Under the pieces are notes generated by a model that did no database searches, was not told the DNA's origin, and was given only the letters and a program-made list of their open reading frames with translations. DNA of 64,000 bases, from assembly GCA_947624305.1 (NCBI GenBank), contig CANQKC010000001.1, positions 1 through 64,000 of the forward strand, given 5' to 3'. The DNA comes from an uncultured Monoglobus sp. (GTDB lineage Bacteria; Bacillota; Clostridia; Monoglobales; Monoglobaceae). Numbering within the stretch: the stretch's first letter is position 1; every line of letters begins with the position of its first letter. A program made the translations under genes and the position numbers. Shown here piece by piece: positions 8,251-17,594 of the stretch.

Positions 8251-8598
8251 ATGAAAAAGAATTACAAAGTATCGGTAACTTTTACCGCAGGCAAAGAGTT
8301 TAACATAAAGGCGGAAAGCCCCGAGGCGGCTGTAAACTGCTTTTTGGACACATTTATCAACACCGACTTCATAACCGTGAACAACGCCGACATCGCGGAA
8401 ACCTTCGTGAACTGCGGGAACTCCGATGGTGAAGACGAGATCGTATCTGAGAATTTTATTCGCGTCGGCGAGGGATTTATTACATACGATGAGTGGATGG
8501 GCGATTATTCCAAGCACGATGAAGATTCCGAGGGCATGCCCGGCGAGTCGGCGTTTGACACAACCGAGGAACTTGTACCGTATATGCCGGAGGAATAG
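8251..8598 (+). CDS. small acidic ICE protein, unknown
   Basis: A 115-aa acidic protein with AGGAGG eight bases before its ATG. Residues 5-45 look like a small beta-alpha-beta unit (YKVSVTFTAGKEFNIKAES). The C-terminal third is very acidic (DYSKHDEDSEG). It sits between the partition module and the mobilization genes. No family is recognised; an ssDNA-mimic or relaxosome accessory role is conceivable but not shown. Confidence 0.6.
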   Translation: MKKNYKVSVTFTAGKEFNIKAESPEAAVNCFLDTFINTDFITVNNADIAETFVNCGNSDGEDEIVSENFIRVGEGFITYDEWMGDYSKHDEDSEGMPGESAFDTTEELVPYMPEE

Positions 8599-8673
8599 GA
8601 GTATATACTCTAAAGACTTGCAAGCATAGCATTTTGACGGCAAAATGCAAACTTGTTAGGGGCGAGCCCCTAA
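8599..8673. other. candidate oriT of the ICE
   Basis: The untranslated stretch before mobC contains three inverted repeats in 75 bases: GAGTATATACTC (8599-8610), GCATTTT with AAAATGC around a 6-base loop (8629-8648), and TTAGGGGC with GCCCCTAA (8656-8673), followed by TAATACCCCAC. Position directly upstream of mobC and a MOBP relaxase is the usual place for oriT in Tn1549-like ICEs. Confidence 0.55.
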
Positions 8674-8700
8674 TACCCCACAGCAAAAGGAGAGGATTTT

Positions 8701-9003
8701 TTGCAGGAAAGAAAAACAAAAATTTCGGTACGGCTCTCATCTGCGGAACATACGCATCTCAGAAAGCAAGCTGAGATTGCCGGCTTAAAAATGGAGCCGT
8801 TTATCCGCGCCCTCATTATGGGCATAGAAATCAGACCGCGCCCGCCCGATAATATTTCCAAGCTGCTTCGGGAGATAAACGCTATCGGCAATAACATAAA
8901 TCAGATTGCGCGCAAGGCGAACATAAATAATGCCGTGAGCCGCGACGATATTGATGAGGTTTTAAAACTTCTCAGAGAAATATATCGAATAGTGAAGTAC
9001 TGA
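8701..9003 (+). CDS. MobC-like relaxosome protein
   Basis: A 100-aa protein starting at TTG, with GGAGAGG five bases upstream. The N-terminal ribbon-helix-helix (TKISVRLSSAEHTHLRKQAE) and the C-terminal motif ISKLLREINAIGNNINQIAR are typical of MobC/BacC relaxosome proteins, which bind oriT and help the relaxase nick. Its TGA overlaps the relaxase ATG (TGATG). Confidence 0.85.
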   Translation: MQERKTKISVRLSSAEHTHLRKQAEIAGLKMEPFIRALIMGIEIRPRPPDNISKLLREINAIGNNINQIARKANINNAVSRDDIDEVLKLLREIYRIVKY

Positions 9004-10328
9004 TGGCGATCACTAAAGTATATGCCGTGCGGCATCAGTTAAAAAGAGCGATAAGTTACGCCGCGAATGAGGAAAAGACGGCTCTGTGCAATATTATTGA
9101 CTATGCCGCAAATCCGTCCAAAACCGAACAGCGGCTTTTTGAAAGCAGTATTAACTGCATGAGTGTCGAAACCGCATACAATGAGATGATGGAGACAAAA
9201 CACAAATTCGGAAAAGAAGGTAAGGTCCTTGCTTATCACTATATCCAATCATTTGCACCCGGCGAGGTTACACCCGAACTTGCACATAAAATAGGATGCG
9301 AGTTTGCCGCCGAGTGCTTCGGTGACAGATTTGAAGTTGTCATCGGAACGCATCTTGATAAAAACCATCTCCATAATCACGTTATTGTTAATTCGGTTTC
9401 ATTTACTGACGGTGGGAAATTCCGTTCTACACCCAAAAGCTACTATAATATAATCCGCAAAACGTCAGACAGGCTGTGCAGGGAGTATGAACTGTCCGTG
9501 ATCGAACAGCCCAAGCGCAGAGGCAAGCATTACGCCGAATGGAGCGCTGAAAGACAGGGCAAGCCCACAATAAGAGGTCAGATGCGCGAGGAACTCGATG
9601 AAATAATAAAGCAGTCATACACAATAAGCGAGTTTTGGACGATCCTTAAACGGCGCGGTTATGTTATCTCTCGGCACGGCGAGAATGTGCTGCATACCTC
9701 AATAATACCGCCTTACGGAAAAAGAGCGATCAGGCTCGACAGTCTGGGCGACGATTATTCGGAGGAAAGTATAAAGGAACGAATATCGGCGCAAAGAAAC
9801 GGGATAGTATCGGTTCCACCGCAAAGGGCAAAACAATTTCGCTACAGCGGCGACATAAGAAAACATAAGCCTAAAAAACTGCGCGGTTTTCAGGCGCTGT
9901 ACTTTCATTATCTGTACTTCTTTAATTTAATACGCAGGAAACGGACACCGCAGCGGGTGTCATTTTTTATGCGCAACGAGATCATAAAATTCGAGAGGTA
10001 TCAGAAACAAATGAAATTTTTGCGGCTCAACAACATTGAAACAGCGGCAGATCTGGAAGAATTCAGATGTCGAACCGAAGAAAAAATCAATGATTTGATT
10101 GATGAGCGTAAAAATGTGTATTCGGAAAGAACGCCCGAGAATGAGACTGAGATTAAGTCAAAAGCCGCAGAGATCAACCGTAGGCTCTGCCTGATGCGCG
10201 GCGATATCCGTATGTGCGATAAAATATTATCGGATTCAAAACACATTGCCGATAAACAGCGGCAGGCCGATGAAATTATAAAGCAAAAGGAGGTGGTGAG
10301 AAATGGATACAAGCGGGGAAGTCGCTGA
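9003..10328 (+). CDS. MOBP-family relaxase of the ICE
   Basis: A 441-aa relaxase/mobilization nuclease. The N-terminus holds a Tyr candidate in AISYAANEEK. The three-histidine metal site is GTHLDKNHLHNHVIVN near residues 116-131, followed by SVSFTDGGKFRS. The C-terminal half is basic, with a coiled-coil stretch. It would nick oriT and stay attached to the transferred strand. It is coupled to mobC upstream and overlaps pcfB downstream by 26 bases, giving one mobilization operon. Confidence 0.9.
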   Translation: MAITKVYAVRHQLKRAISYAANEEKTALCNIIDYAANPSKTEQRLFESSINCMSVETAYNEMMETKHKFGKEGKVLAYHYIQSFAPGEVTPELAHKIGCEFAAECFGDRFEVVIGTHLDKNHLHNHVIVNSVSFTDGGKFRSTPKSYYNIIRKTSDRLCREYELSVIEQPKRRGKHYAEWSAERQGKPTIRGQMREELDEIIKQSYTISEFWTILKRRGYVISRHGENVLHTSIIPPYGKRAIRLDSLGDDYSEESIKERISAQRNGIVSVPPQRAKQFRYSGDIRKHKPKKLRGFQALYFHYLYFFNLIRRKRTPQRVSFFMRNEIIKFERYQKQMKFLRLNNIETAADLEEFRCRTEEKINDLIDERKNVYSERTPENETEIKSKAAEINRRLCLMRGDIRMCDKILSDSKHIADKQRQADEIIKQKEVVRNGYKRGSR

Positions 10329-10944
10329 TTTGTTTGTAAAAGAGGGTATTCAGATTACCGAGGCGACAGCTAAACTTGCGGGGCTCGGGGCAAAGAATCT
10401 TGCTGCTATCATAGTCGCGCTTTTGAAAGATAACAACAAACTGCAAGGCAAAACCAATATGAAGCAACTGCTCAAATCGGAAAAGCCGCTTTGTATAGTA
10501 ACTCTGCGAAAGTCCGATTTATCAAAATTTAATAACGAGGCGAAAAAGTACGGCGTTTTGTATTCCGCGGTAACAGACAACACATCTAAAACCGAGTATT
10601 GTGACGTTATTGCCAAGCAGGAGGATATAAGCAAGCTCAACTACATCATAGAAAAGCTTGGTATAGTCGTTCCGAAGTCGGCGCAGGAAAAACCTGAACA
10701 GGAAAAAACAGAAGAAAAGACGGCTCCGAAGCAGGAGTCCGGGAAAAGCGCCGATAATAAAACGCCAAAAAAAGAGAGACCCCGTATAAACGAAAATCAG
10801 CGAGGGAAGCAATCAACAATATACGGGGATACAGCCGCCGCGGTCAGGAATACTAAACCCTCTGTGAAAGCAAAAATAAATAAAATACGCTCAAAGTCAA
10901 AGAGCGGATCGGTAAAGCCTAAGCAGAAAGGAATATCAAGATAA
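10303..10944 (+). CDS. PcfB-family (DUF3801) protein
   Basis: A 213-aa protein with AAAGGAGGTG before its ATG, inside the relaxase 3' end. Residues 1-120 follow the PcfB layout: an N-terminal helix (EVADLFVKEGIQITEATAKL), then KPLCIVTLRKSDLSKFNNEA and the small beta-rich domain. The C-terminal 90 residues are a Lys/Glu/Pro-rich tail. PcfB of plasmid pCF10 is linked to coupling of the relaxosome to the transfer channel, so the same is expected here. Confidence 0.8.
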   Translation: MDTSGEVADLFVKEGIQITEATAKLAGLGAKNLAAIIVALLKDNNKLQGKTNMKQLLKSEKPLCIVTLRKSDLSKFNNEAKKYGVLYSAVTDNTSKTEYCDVIAKQEDISKLNYIIEKLGIVVPKSAQEKPEQEKTEEKTAPKQESGKSADNKTPKKERPRINENQRGKQSTIYGDTAAAVRNTKPSVKAKINKIRSKSKSGSVKPKQKGISR

Positions 10945-10975
10945 ATGAAAACTAAATCTTTACGGAAAATCCGTG

Positions 10976-11006
10976 AACCGCCCGATGATATTATTGGCGG
11001 TTTTTT
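10976..11006 (+). terminator. Rho-independent terminator after pcfB
   Basis: AACCGCC (10976-10982) and GGCGGTT (10996-11002) enclose a 13-base loop and are followed by TTTT. It ends the mobilization operon before the surface-protein gene. Confidence 0.75.
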
Positions 11007-11038
11007 CATTTTAAAAATTTTTAAAGGAGATAAAATTT

Positions 11039-14000
11039 ATGTTTAGAAACAATAAAATCAAAACGATCATTTCAATGATACTTGCCGTGTGTATGCTGAC
11101 TTCAATGACGTCAGCCGTATTCGCGGCGCAGTCGAACGAGTATACAGACCCCGCGGATGTGTGGCTTGAGGCGAGCGGCAGAACGAACGAGTTTGACGTA
11201 AACGCGACTATCACATACGAGACGCAGTTTTGTTTCGTGTGCATGATGGAAACGTCCATGATGAACTACCGCGTGCCGGAGTATACTAAGTCCGGTGAGA
11301 CGGCATTAAATCATAACGTCATGTATTCGGACGGTACCTGTATCGATGGTGTATCTACCGGAAATATTGACGACGGCAACCCCGGCGTTGACTCATTCTA
11401 TACCGGCTATCATTGGACCAAAAGTATCTGCCAGAACTGCGGAACGATAAACAGCGTTGACCCGGTTGAATATTACGACCACGGGAAAAACGTATATATC
11501 CTGTATAGCTGCGACAGCAACTTTTTCCTTGATTTCGACAACACGACATATACATACCACGATGACGAGACTCATACTACGGTTTTGAAGAAAGGTCAAT
11601 ACTGCCAGTTCTGCAAAGGAACATACGCAAGAGCGACCACTCAGACCGATCCCCACGTTATGGACGAAAAGGTTGAGGCACAGCTTGGCAATCAAAGATT
11701 TCATGTGACCGGAATATGTAACGTGTGCGGTTACAACAAGGACAGCTATGTTCTTGCCAAATCCGTTGTTCAGAACTACTACGGCAGGGTTGACGGACAG
11801 CCTCATTCAATCGTGCTCAGCGACTTATCCGAAAAGGGTGTGAACACAAGCATACGTTTTGGCGAGAGTGCGGATAGCTGCACTCTGACATCGGCGCCAA
11901 GCTATACCGATGAAGGCTATTATCCCGTATACTACGAGATAACATATACCTACGGCGGAACTCCTATGATCGAGGACGGCGTATCATACGTCTGGCTGAT
12001 CGACACGGATAAAAAGAGTGACATTCCTATGGCGACTTCAGCCGAGGTTCATGTTCACGATTTCCGTTTTCTCGAAACGGTAAGGCCTACCTGTACCGAG
12101 CTTGGCTATGACAGATTTCAGTGCGACGGCTGCGGAGCGCTTCAAAAGACAAATTACACGCCTGCCACCGGACACGATTATGAAAAAGTTGTAATCAGAG
12201 AGCCGAGCTGCACTCAAGGCGGATATGAACTAAACACCTGTCAAAAGTGCGGAGCCTTCTATACAGAGAGCACGTCCATGATCGCTCATACCTACGAGCA
12301 GAACAAGATAGAAGCTACCTGTACCACGAACGGATATACGGAGCACCGCTGTACACGCTGCGGTATCTCATACAACACAGACTTAACACCGCTTAAAAAG
12401 CATAACTACAACGCCAAGATAACTAATCCCACCTGTACGGCTAAGGGCTTCACGACATACACCTGCGACGGCTGCGGCGAGAGCTACATTAGCGACTACA
12501 CCGAACCTCAGGGGCATAGCTGGAACAACGGACATCTTGTTACGTCAGCTACCTGTGAGGGCGCGGGCATTATCGAGTATGACTGTACCCGCTGCGGCGA
12601 AACAATGATAGGGGCGGTCAATCCCAAAGGCCATACACCCGGACCGGCCGCTGCTTGTACCGCTCCACAGACCTGTACAGTATGTGGCGCGGTCATCGCT
12701 CAGGCAAGAGGACACCGATACAGTATAAGGACGGTAACGCCGACCTGTACAACGGACGGTTATACGGAGTATACTTGCCTTGACTGCGGCGTGAGATATA
12801 TCGACAACCACATAGCGCGGACATATCATAATTACCGCACCGTGGTAACTCCCGCAACCTGTACATCGTTCGGGTATACAACGTATACCTGTAACGACTG
12901 CGGCGAAACATTTAAGTCAGACTATACCGACAAAACTCCCCACCATTATCATGTAAAAGTGACGCCGCCCACCTGTACCGAGTTTGGATTCAGCACATAC
13001 ACTTGCGCCAACTGCAGTGATGAGTATGTGAGCGACTACGTTGAAACAGTAGAGCATAACTACAAAAAGCAGACGGTTGAGCCGACTTGCACGGAAAACG
13101 GATATACGGTATACACCTGTCCCGACTGCGGTAAGGAATATATTGGCGACTACAAGGACGAAAAGCAGCATGAGTTCGAAAAAGAAGTGACAGAACCGAA
13201 ATGCTTGGAAATGGGATATACGGTTTACACTTGCAGCGACTGCGATTACACTTACACCGCGGACTATACAAATCCTACCGGTCACAACTTCAAAGAAACG
13301 GTGACAGAACCGACCTGCACCGAGCAGGGCTATTCAACATTTTCCTGTAAAAACTGTGATTACAGCTATACCGGAAAAGAGACAGCAAAAACGCCGCACA
13401 GCTTTACCGAAGACGTGACCGAGCCTACATGTGCGGAAATGGGCTATACGGTTTTCACTTGCTCTGACTGCGAGTATTCCTATACGGGAGCGTATACCAA
13501 CGCCGCGGGCCATAAGTATGACACGGATGTTGTCGAGCCCGACTGTGAACACATGGGATATACAATCTACACCTGTTCCGTATGCGGCGACAGCTATGTC
13601 GGTGATTACACCGATCCTGCCGGACATAAGTACAAGTCAAAAGTAAAAATTCCCACCTGTACCGAAATGGGCTATACCACGTATACCTGTGAGATATGCG
13701 GCGAGAGCTACAAAGGCGACTACAAAAATCCTTTGGGGCACAAGTATGAGGAAAATGTCACGGAAGCTACTTGTACAGAACTTGGATATACCACATATTT
13801 CTGTATAATGTGCGGAGAACGCCACAAAGGGAATGAGACCGCGACCATACCGCATAACTACACAAAAACCGTCACCGAGCCTACCTGTACCACAATGGGA
13901 TATACAACATATACCTGCCGTGAGTGCGGATATACATATAACGGAGATTACACTGATCCGCTCGAACACAAGTATGCGGGTGAGGCAACCGAGCCGACCT

Positions 14001-17000
14001 GTACTAAAATGGGTTACATCACCTACACTTGCTCGGAATGCGGTGACAGCTATATCGGCAACTACCTTGATCCTACCGGTCACATGTATGCCGAAACCGT
14101 AACAGACGCAACTTGCACCGAACTCGGTTATACCACGTTTACCTGTCTGATTTGCGGCGAGACACACAAGGCGAACGAGACGGCTTTAGTACCGCACAAG
14201 TTTAACAAGACTGTCAAAAAACCAACCTGCAAGGAAATGGGCTATACCGTATATACCTGTAAAGACTGCGGATATACCTACACCGGCGACTACAAAGACC
14301 CGTCGGGACACAGATATGACGAAACGATCACAGACCCGACCTGTGTTCATATGGGATATACAACCAAAGCCTGTAGGATATGCGGCGACAGCTTTAAGAC
14401 CGACTACACCGATCCCACAGGCCACAAGTATGAGGAGATTGATGTCGGCGCAACCTGCACGGAGCTTGGCTATACCGAATATACCTGTACAGTCTGCGGT
14501 GAGACGCACCGAGGCAACGAAACGGCGACAATTCCGCATAACTACAGCAAGACAGTAACAGAGCCGACCTGTAAGGATTTGGGATTCACGACATACACCT
14601 GCGCCGATTGCGGATATACCTTTGACGGCGAATATGTTGAGCCTCCCGGGCACACTCCCACGGGCTGGATAATCGACGAGCCCGCCACAATCGACCATGA
14701 CGGCAGCAAGCATATTGAGTGTTCCGTATGCGGCGAAGTTTTAGACAGCGCGGTTATCCCGAAGCTGACCGATAAGGACAATTCAGACGAGGATGGCTAT
14801 TCAAAAGTCGGAAAGTACACCATAATCCTGATCGACAAGAACAGCAAGCCTATCTTCAACAGCGAGATCACCATAGATGCCGAGGACAATATATCGATAA
14901 ATCTTCCGAGCGGCAGGCTTCTTGACTATGAGGATATAACCACGATAACCGTTACATACACCGACAGCAAGGAACCGGCGGAAAATCTTAATATTATTGT
15001 GACCGATGAAAACAGCAATGTCGCAAGAGGAACGACTGACGAGAACGGACAGCTTAAAGTGCCGAACAACAGCAGTTCAACGGGCGACAGCAACGGCACG
15101 GTAGGCGGTGAGAACGAGGACAGCAAGTTCACCTATGTTGTCACCGTCACCGATAAGAGCAACAAACTGATCGCCGACTGCAATATTTTCGTTGATGAAA
15201 ACGGCGGTATATTCGTACAGCTTCCCGCCGGCGCTTTAATGGATTTTGACAACCGTGTGACCGTAACGGTCAAAAATCAGTCGGGAGTAGGTATTCGGGG
15301 CGTAAATGTAACTATATCCGATGAAAACGGCAAGACCGAGAGCGGAACCACAAACGCCTACGGCATACTGACCGTTCCCAACGGCAACAGCGGATACACG
15401 GATGAAAAGGGGTTTGTTAATGTGAACGCGTTTATGATTATTGTAGAAGATGAAACCGGATATATCCGTGACGCGTATGTAACATTCAGCGAGCAGGAAC
15501 AGATAAAAGTTGAGCTGCCGGAGGGCAAATACATAGACTACAAAAACCGAACCACCGTTACCGTGCTGATGAAGGACGGCACATCGGTAGAAAACACCAA
15601 TGTTACGGTTTCGGACTATTCCGGCAGAAGCCGCAGCGGATTAACCAATTCCGAGGGCAAAGTGACTGTTCCGCCGTGGAGCGAGGATTACACCGACGAA
15701 AACGGTGAAGCGGCAGTTGACGGTATGACCGTTATTGTGGAGGACGAAACCGCGAGAATAAAGGATGCGCTGGTATGCCACGGCTTAGACGAGATAACAG
15801 TAGCATTGCCCGCTACGCATGAGATAAACTCCGATAACCATATCATAGTTACGGTACTTAGAGGCGATGAGCCTGTTGTAAACAAGGCTGTTGTCGTAAC
15901 GGATATATCCGAGGCGAGCGAAAAGGGCTATACGGACGAAAACGGTCAGGTGATTGTGCCGCCACTTGATGAGGACTACACAGACGAGGGCGGAACGGCA
16001 AGAGTTCACGGCTATACGGTTATCGTCAATGACGAGACGGAGTTTATCGAGGACGCGTATGTTGAATATGCGGAAGAAAAAATATCCGTAAAACTTCCCG
16101 AAGAAAAATATATCAACTATGACAACCGAATTACCATAACGGTGCTTGAAGGGGAAAAGCCCGTGCCTGATATGAATGTCACGATTTCGGATATACTCGA
16201 AAAATCAATGTCGGGCGTGACGGACGCCGAGGGAAAGGTTGTTATCCCTCCGCTTAACGAGGACTATACCGACGCGGACGGTCAGGCGTATGTTAATGAT
16301 TGGAACGTAACTGTTGAAAACCGCAGCGGGATGATTGAGGATGCTTATGTAACGGTCAATGACGGAAAAATATCCGTTAAACTTCCCGATAAATATACGC
16401 TGACCGCCTCAAATCAGACCACGGTGACGGTCACAAATTCCGAGGGTGAGCCGGTCAAGGATGTTTCCGTAACAGTTACGGACAAGAACAGCGCCATAGT
16501 CGCAAAGAATACCGACAGTAAAGGTCAAATAACCGTGCCCGTTAAAACTTCCGGTGGCGGAGGCGGCGGTTCCGGCTCCGGCTCAGGCGGCGGATACGGC
16601 GGATTTACTACGTCTAATTCCTACACCGTCACGGTAGTTGACAAGGACGGCAAGACTGTTAATGTATCAACATCATTCAGCGGCAACAATATTGACGTCA
16701 CCCTGCCGAACAACATAAAACTTGACGGAGGCAACTACTACACAATAACCGTTACCGATAGAAACGGAGTGAAAAAATCGGACATGACTGTAACATTAAA
16801 AGATATATACGGCAGCTCAAGCAGCGGTGTTACCGACACAAACGGTCAGGTGGTTCTTCCCGCTGTTGAACATAAGTCATACATCACCGGTTATCCGGGC
16901 GGTATATTTGACCCAGATGGAAACATGACCCGAGCCGAGGCGTCTGCGATATTCGCGAGAAATATATCGGAGCGCAAGGGCGAAGTAATAAAGGAGGGTA

Positions 17001-17509
17001 AAAGCTCATTTTGGGATATAGAGAATGACGAATGGTTCGCGCCGTATGTTGCGTATCTTGAAAAGTACAACATAATAACCGGGTATGAGAACAAAACATT
17101 TTTGCCTCAGAACCGCATAACCCGCGCCGAGTTTGTGGCGATGTCGGTTAGGTTTTATGAGTTGTTCGACAAGACCGAGACATCGGCGGACAATCTGTTC
17201 ACCGACGTGAAGCCGAGCCATTGGGCTTTGGGCTATATAAACACCGCCACAACAATGGGCTGGATAAAAGGCTACACAGACGGAACATTTATGCCGAACA
17301 GCAACATCACCCGCGCCGAAGTTGTGACGATAGTCAACCGCATGACCGACAGACACCCCGACAGCGCCTACATCGACAAAAACATTACGGCGGTAAACAA
17401 GTTCTCCGACCTCAAAGACAAAGCCTATTGGGCCTTCTATGAGATTTTGGAAGCCGCTACAACGCACACCGCGGCTGTGATAAACAATTCCGAAATGTGG
17501 GTAAAATAA
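11039..17509 (+). CDS. 2,156-aa Cys-rich repeat SLH surface protein
   Basis: A secreted adhesin-like protein carried in the transfer region. Order: signal peptide (residues 1-30, ending VFAAQ); a unique domain with CxxC pairs (about 50-340); about 22 repeats of roughly 40 aa (about 345-1230) with a TC...GYTTYTC..CG pattern and a conserved Gly-His; about six Ig-like repeats with ENGQLKVP/EGKVTVPP ends (about 1250-1830); a glycine-serine linker near 1840; three SLH domains (about 1944-2135) for binding pyruvylated cell-wall polymer. Each Cys repeat has C, CxxC and a His, which could hold a metal ion or disulfides. Surface proteins in Gram-positive ICEs often promote donor-recipient aggregation; that is an inference here. 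AAAGGAG lies eight bases before the ATG. Confidence 0.85.
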   Translation: MFRNNKIKTIISMILAVCMLTSMTSAVFAAQSNEYTDPADVWLEASGRTNEFDVNATITYETQFCFVCMMETSMMNYRVPEYTKSGETALNHNVMYSDGTCIDGVSTGNIDDGNPGVDSFYTGYHWTKSICQNCGTINSVDPVEYYDHGKNVYILYSCDSNFFLDFDNTTYTYHDDETHTTVLKKGQYCQFCKGTYARATTQTDPHVMDEKVEAQLGNQRFHVTGICNVCGYNKDSYVLAKSVVQNYYGRVDGQPHSIVLSDLSEKGVNTSIRFGESADSCTLTSAPSYTDEGYYPVYYEITYTYGGTPMIEDGVSYVWLIDTDKKSDIPMATSAEVHVHDFRFLETVRPTCTELGYDRFQCDGCGALQKTNYTPATGHDYEKVVIREPSCTQGGYELNTCQKCGAFYTESTSMIAHTYEQNKIEATCTTNGYTEHRCTRCGISYNTDLTPLKKHNYNAKITNPTCTAKGFTTYTCDGCGESYISDYTEPQGHSWNNGHLVTSATCEGAGIIEYDCTRCGETMIGAVNPKGHTPGPAAACTAPQTCTVCGAVIAQARGHRYSIRTVTPTCTTDGYTEYTCLDCGVRYIDNHIARTYHNYRTVVTPATCTSFGYTTYTCNDCGETFKSDYTDKTPHHYHVKVTPPTCTEFGFSTYTCANCSDEYVSDYVETVEHNYKKQTVEPTCTENGYTVYTCPDCGKEYIGDYKDEKQHEFEKEVTEPKCLEMGYTVYTCSDCDYTYTADYTNPTGHNFKETVTEPTCTEQGYSTFSCKNCDYSYTGKETAKTPHSFTEDVTEPTCAEMGYTVFTCSDCEYSYTGAYTNAAGHKYDTDVVEPDCEHMGYTIYTCSVCGDSYVGDYTDPAGHKYKSKVKIPTCTEMGYTTYTCEICGESYKGDYKNPLGHKYEENVTEATCTELGYTTYFCIMCGERHKGNETATIPHNYTKTVTEPTCTTMGYTTYTCRECGYTYNGDYTDPLEHKYAGEATEPTCTKMGYITYTCSECGDSYIGNYLDPTGHMYAETVTDATCTELGYTTFTCLICGETHKANETALVPHKFNKTVKKPTCKEMGYTVYTCKDCGYTYTGDYKDPSGHRYDETITDPTCVHMGYTTKACRICGDSFKTDYTDPTGHKYEEIDVGATCTELGYTEYTCTVCGETHRGNETATIPHNYSKTVTEPTCKDLGFTTYTCADCGYTFDGEYVEPPGHTPTGWIIDEPATIDHDGSKHIECSVCGEVLDSAVIPKLTDKDNSDEDGYSKVGKYTIILIDKNSKPIFNSEITIDAEDNISINLPSGRLLDYEDITTITVTYTDSKEPAENLNIIVTDENSNVARGTTDENGQLKVPNNSSSTGDSNGTVGGENEDSKFTYVVTVTDKSNKLIADCNIFVDENGGIFVQLPAGALMDFDNRVTVTVKNQSGVGIRGVNVTISDENGKTESGTTNAYGILTVPNGNSGYTDEKGFVNVNAFMIIVEDETGYIRDAYVTFSEQEQIKVELPEGKYIDYKNRTTVTVLMKDGTSVENTNVTVSDYSGRSRSGLTNSEGKVTVPPWSEDYTDENGEAAVDGMTVIVEDETARIKDALVCHGLDEITVALPATHEINSDNHIIVTVLRGDEPVVNKAVVVTDISEASEKGYTDENGQVIVPPLDEDYTDEGGTARVHGYTVIVNDETEFIEDAYVEYAEEKISVKLPEEKYINYDNRITITVLEGEKPVPDMNVTISDILEKSMSGVTDAEGKVVIPPLNEDYTDADGQAYVNDWNVTVENRSGMIEDAYVTVNDGKISVKLPDKYTLTASNQTTVTVTNSEGEPVKDVSVTVTDKNSAIVAKNTDSKGQITVPVKTSGGGGGGSGSGSGGGYGGFTTSNSYTVTVVDKDGKTVNVSTSFSGNNIDVTLPNNIKLDGGNYYTITVTDRNGVKKSDMTVTLKDIYGSSSSGVTDTNGQVVLPAVEHKSYITGYPGGIFDPDGNMTRAEASAIFARNISERKGEVIKEGKSSFWDIENDEWFAPYVAYLEKYNIITGYENKTFLPQNRITRAEFVAMSVRFYELFDKTETSADNLFTDVKPSHWALGYINTATTMGWIKGYTDGTFMPNSNITRAEVVTIVNRMTDRHPDSAYIDKNITAVNKFSDLKDKAYWAFYEILEAATTHTAAVINNSEMWVK
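12080..14735 (+). repeat. about 22 tandem coding repeats of ~120 bp
   Basis: The DNA encoding the Cys-rich repeats is a long array of diverged ~120-bp units. Each gives one Pro-Thr-Cys, one Tyr-Thr-Cys and one Cys-Gly. Neighbouring units differ in many codons, so the array is old or selected at the protein level rather than freshly duplicated; a few units later in the array (about 13,640-14,560) resemble each other more closely in alternation. Confidence 0.8.
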
Positions 17510-17549
17510 AAAACATTCGAGAAAGCAGTCTTATTTTTAAAGGAGTGTG

Positions 17550-17594
17550 ATGCCGATGAAAAAATTCTATCGGAAGTGGGATGACAGCAGTTGA
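17550..17594 (+). CDS. 14-aa leader peptide before virD4
   Basis: ATG 17550 follows AAAGGAG by four bases and encodes MPMKKFYRKWDDSS. Its stop TGA (17592-17594) overlaps the TTG start of virD4 (17591-17593). The coupling protein has no other strong Shine-Dalgarno, so translation of this peptide probably feeds ribosomes to it. Confidence 0.5.
   Translation: MPMKKFYRKWDDSS

Noticed and set aside
12508-14781. Many long minus-strand frames opposite the Cys-rich repeats
   Set aside because: They repeat with the 120-bp period of the coding repeats and are reflections of the real gene's codon pattern.
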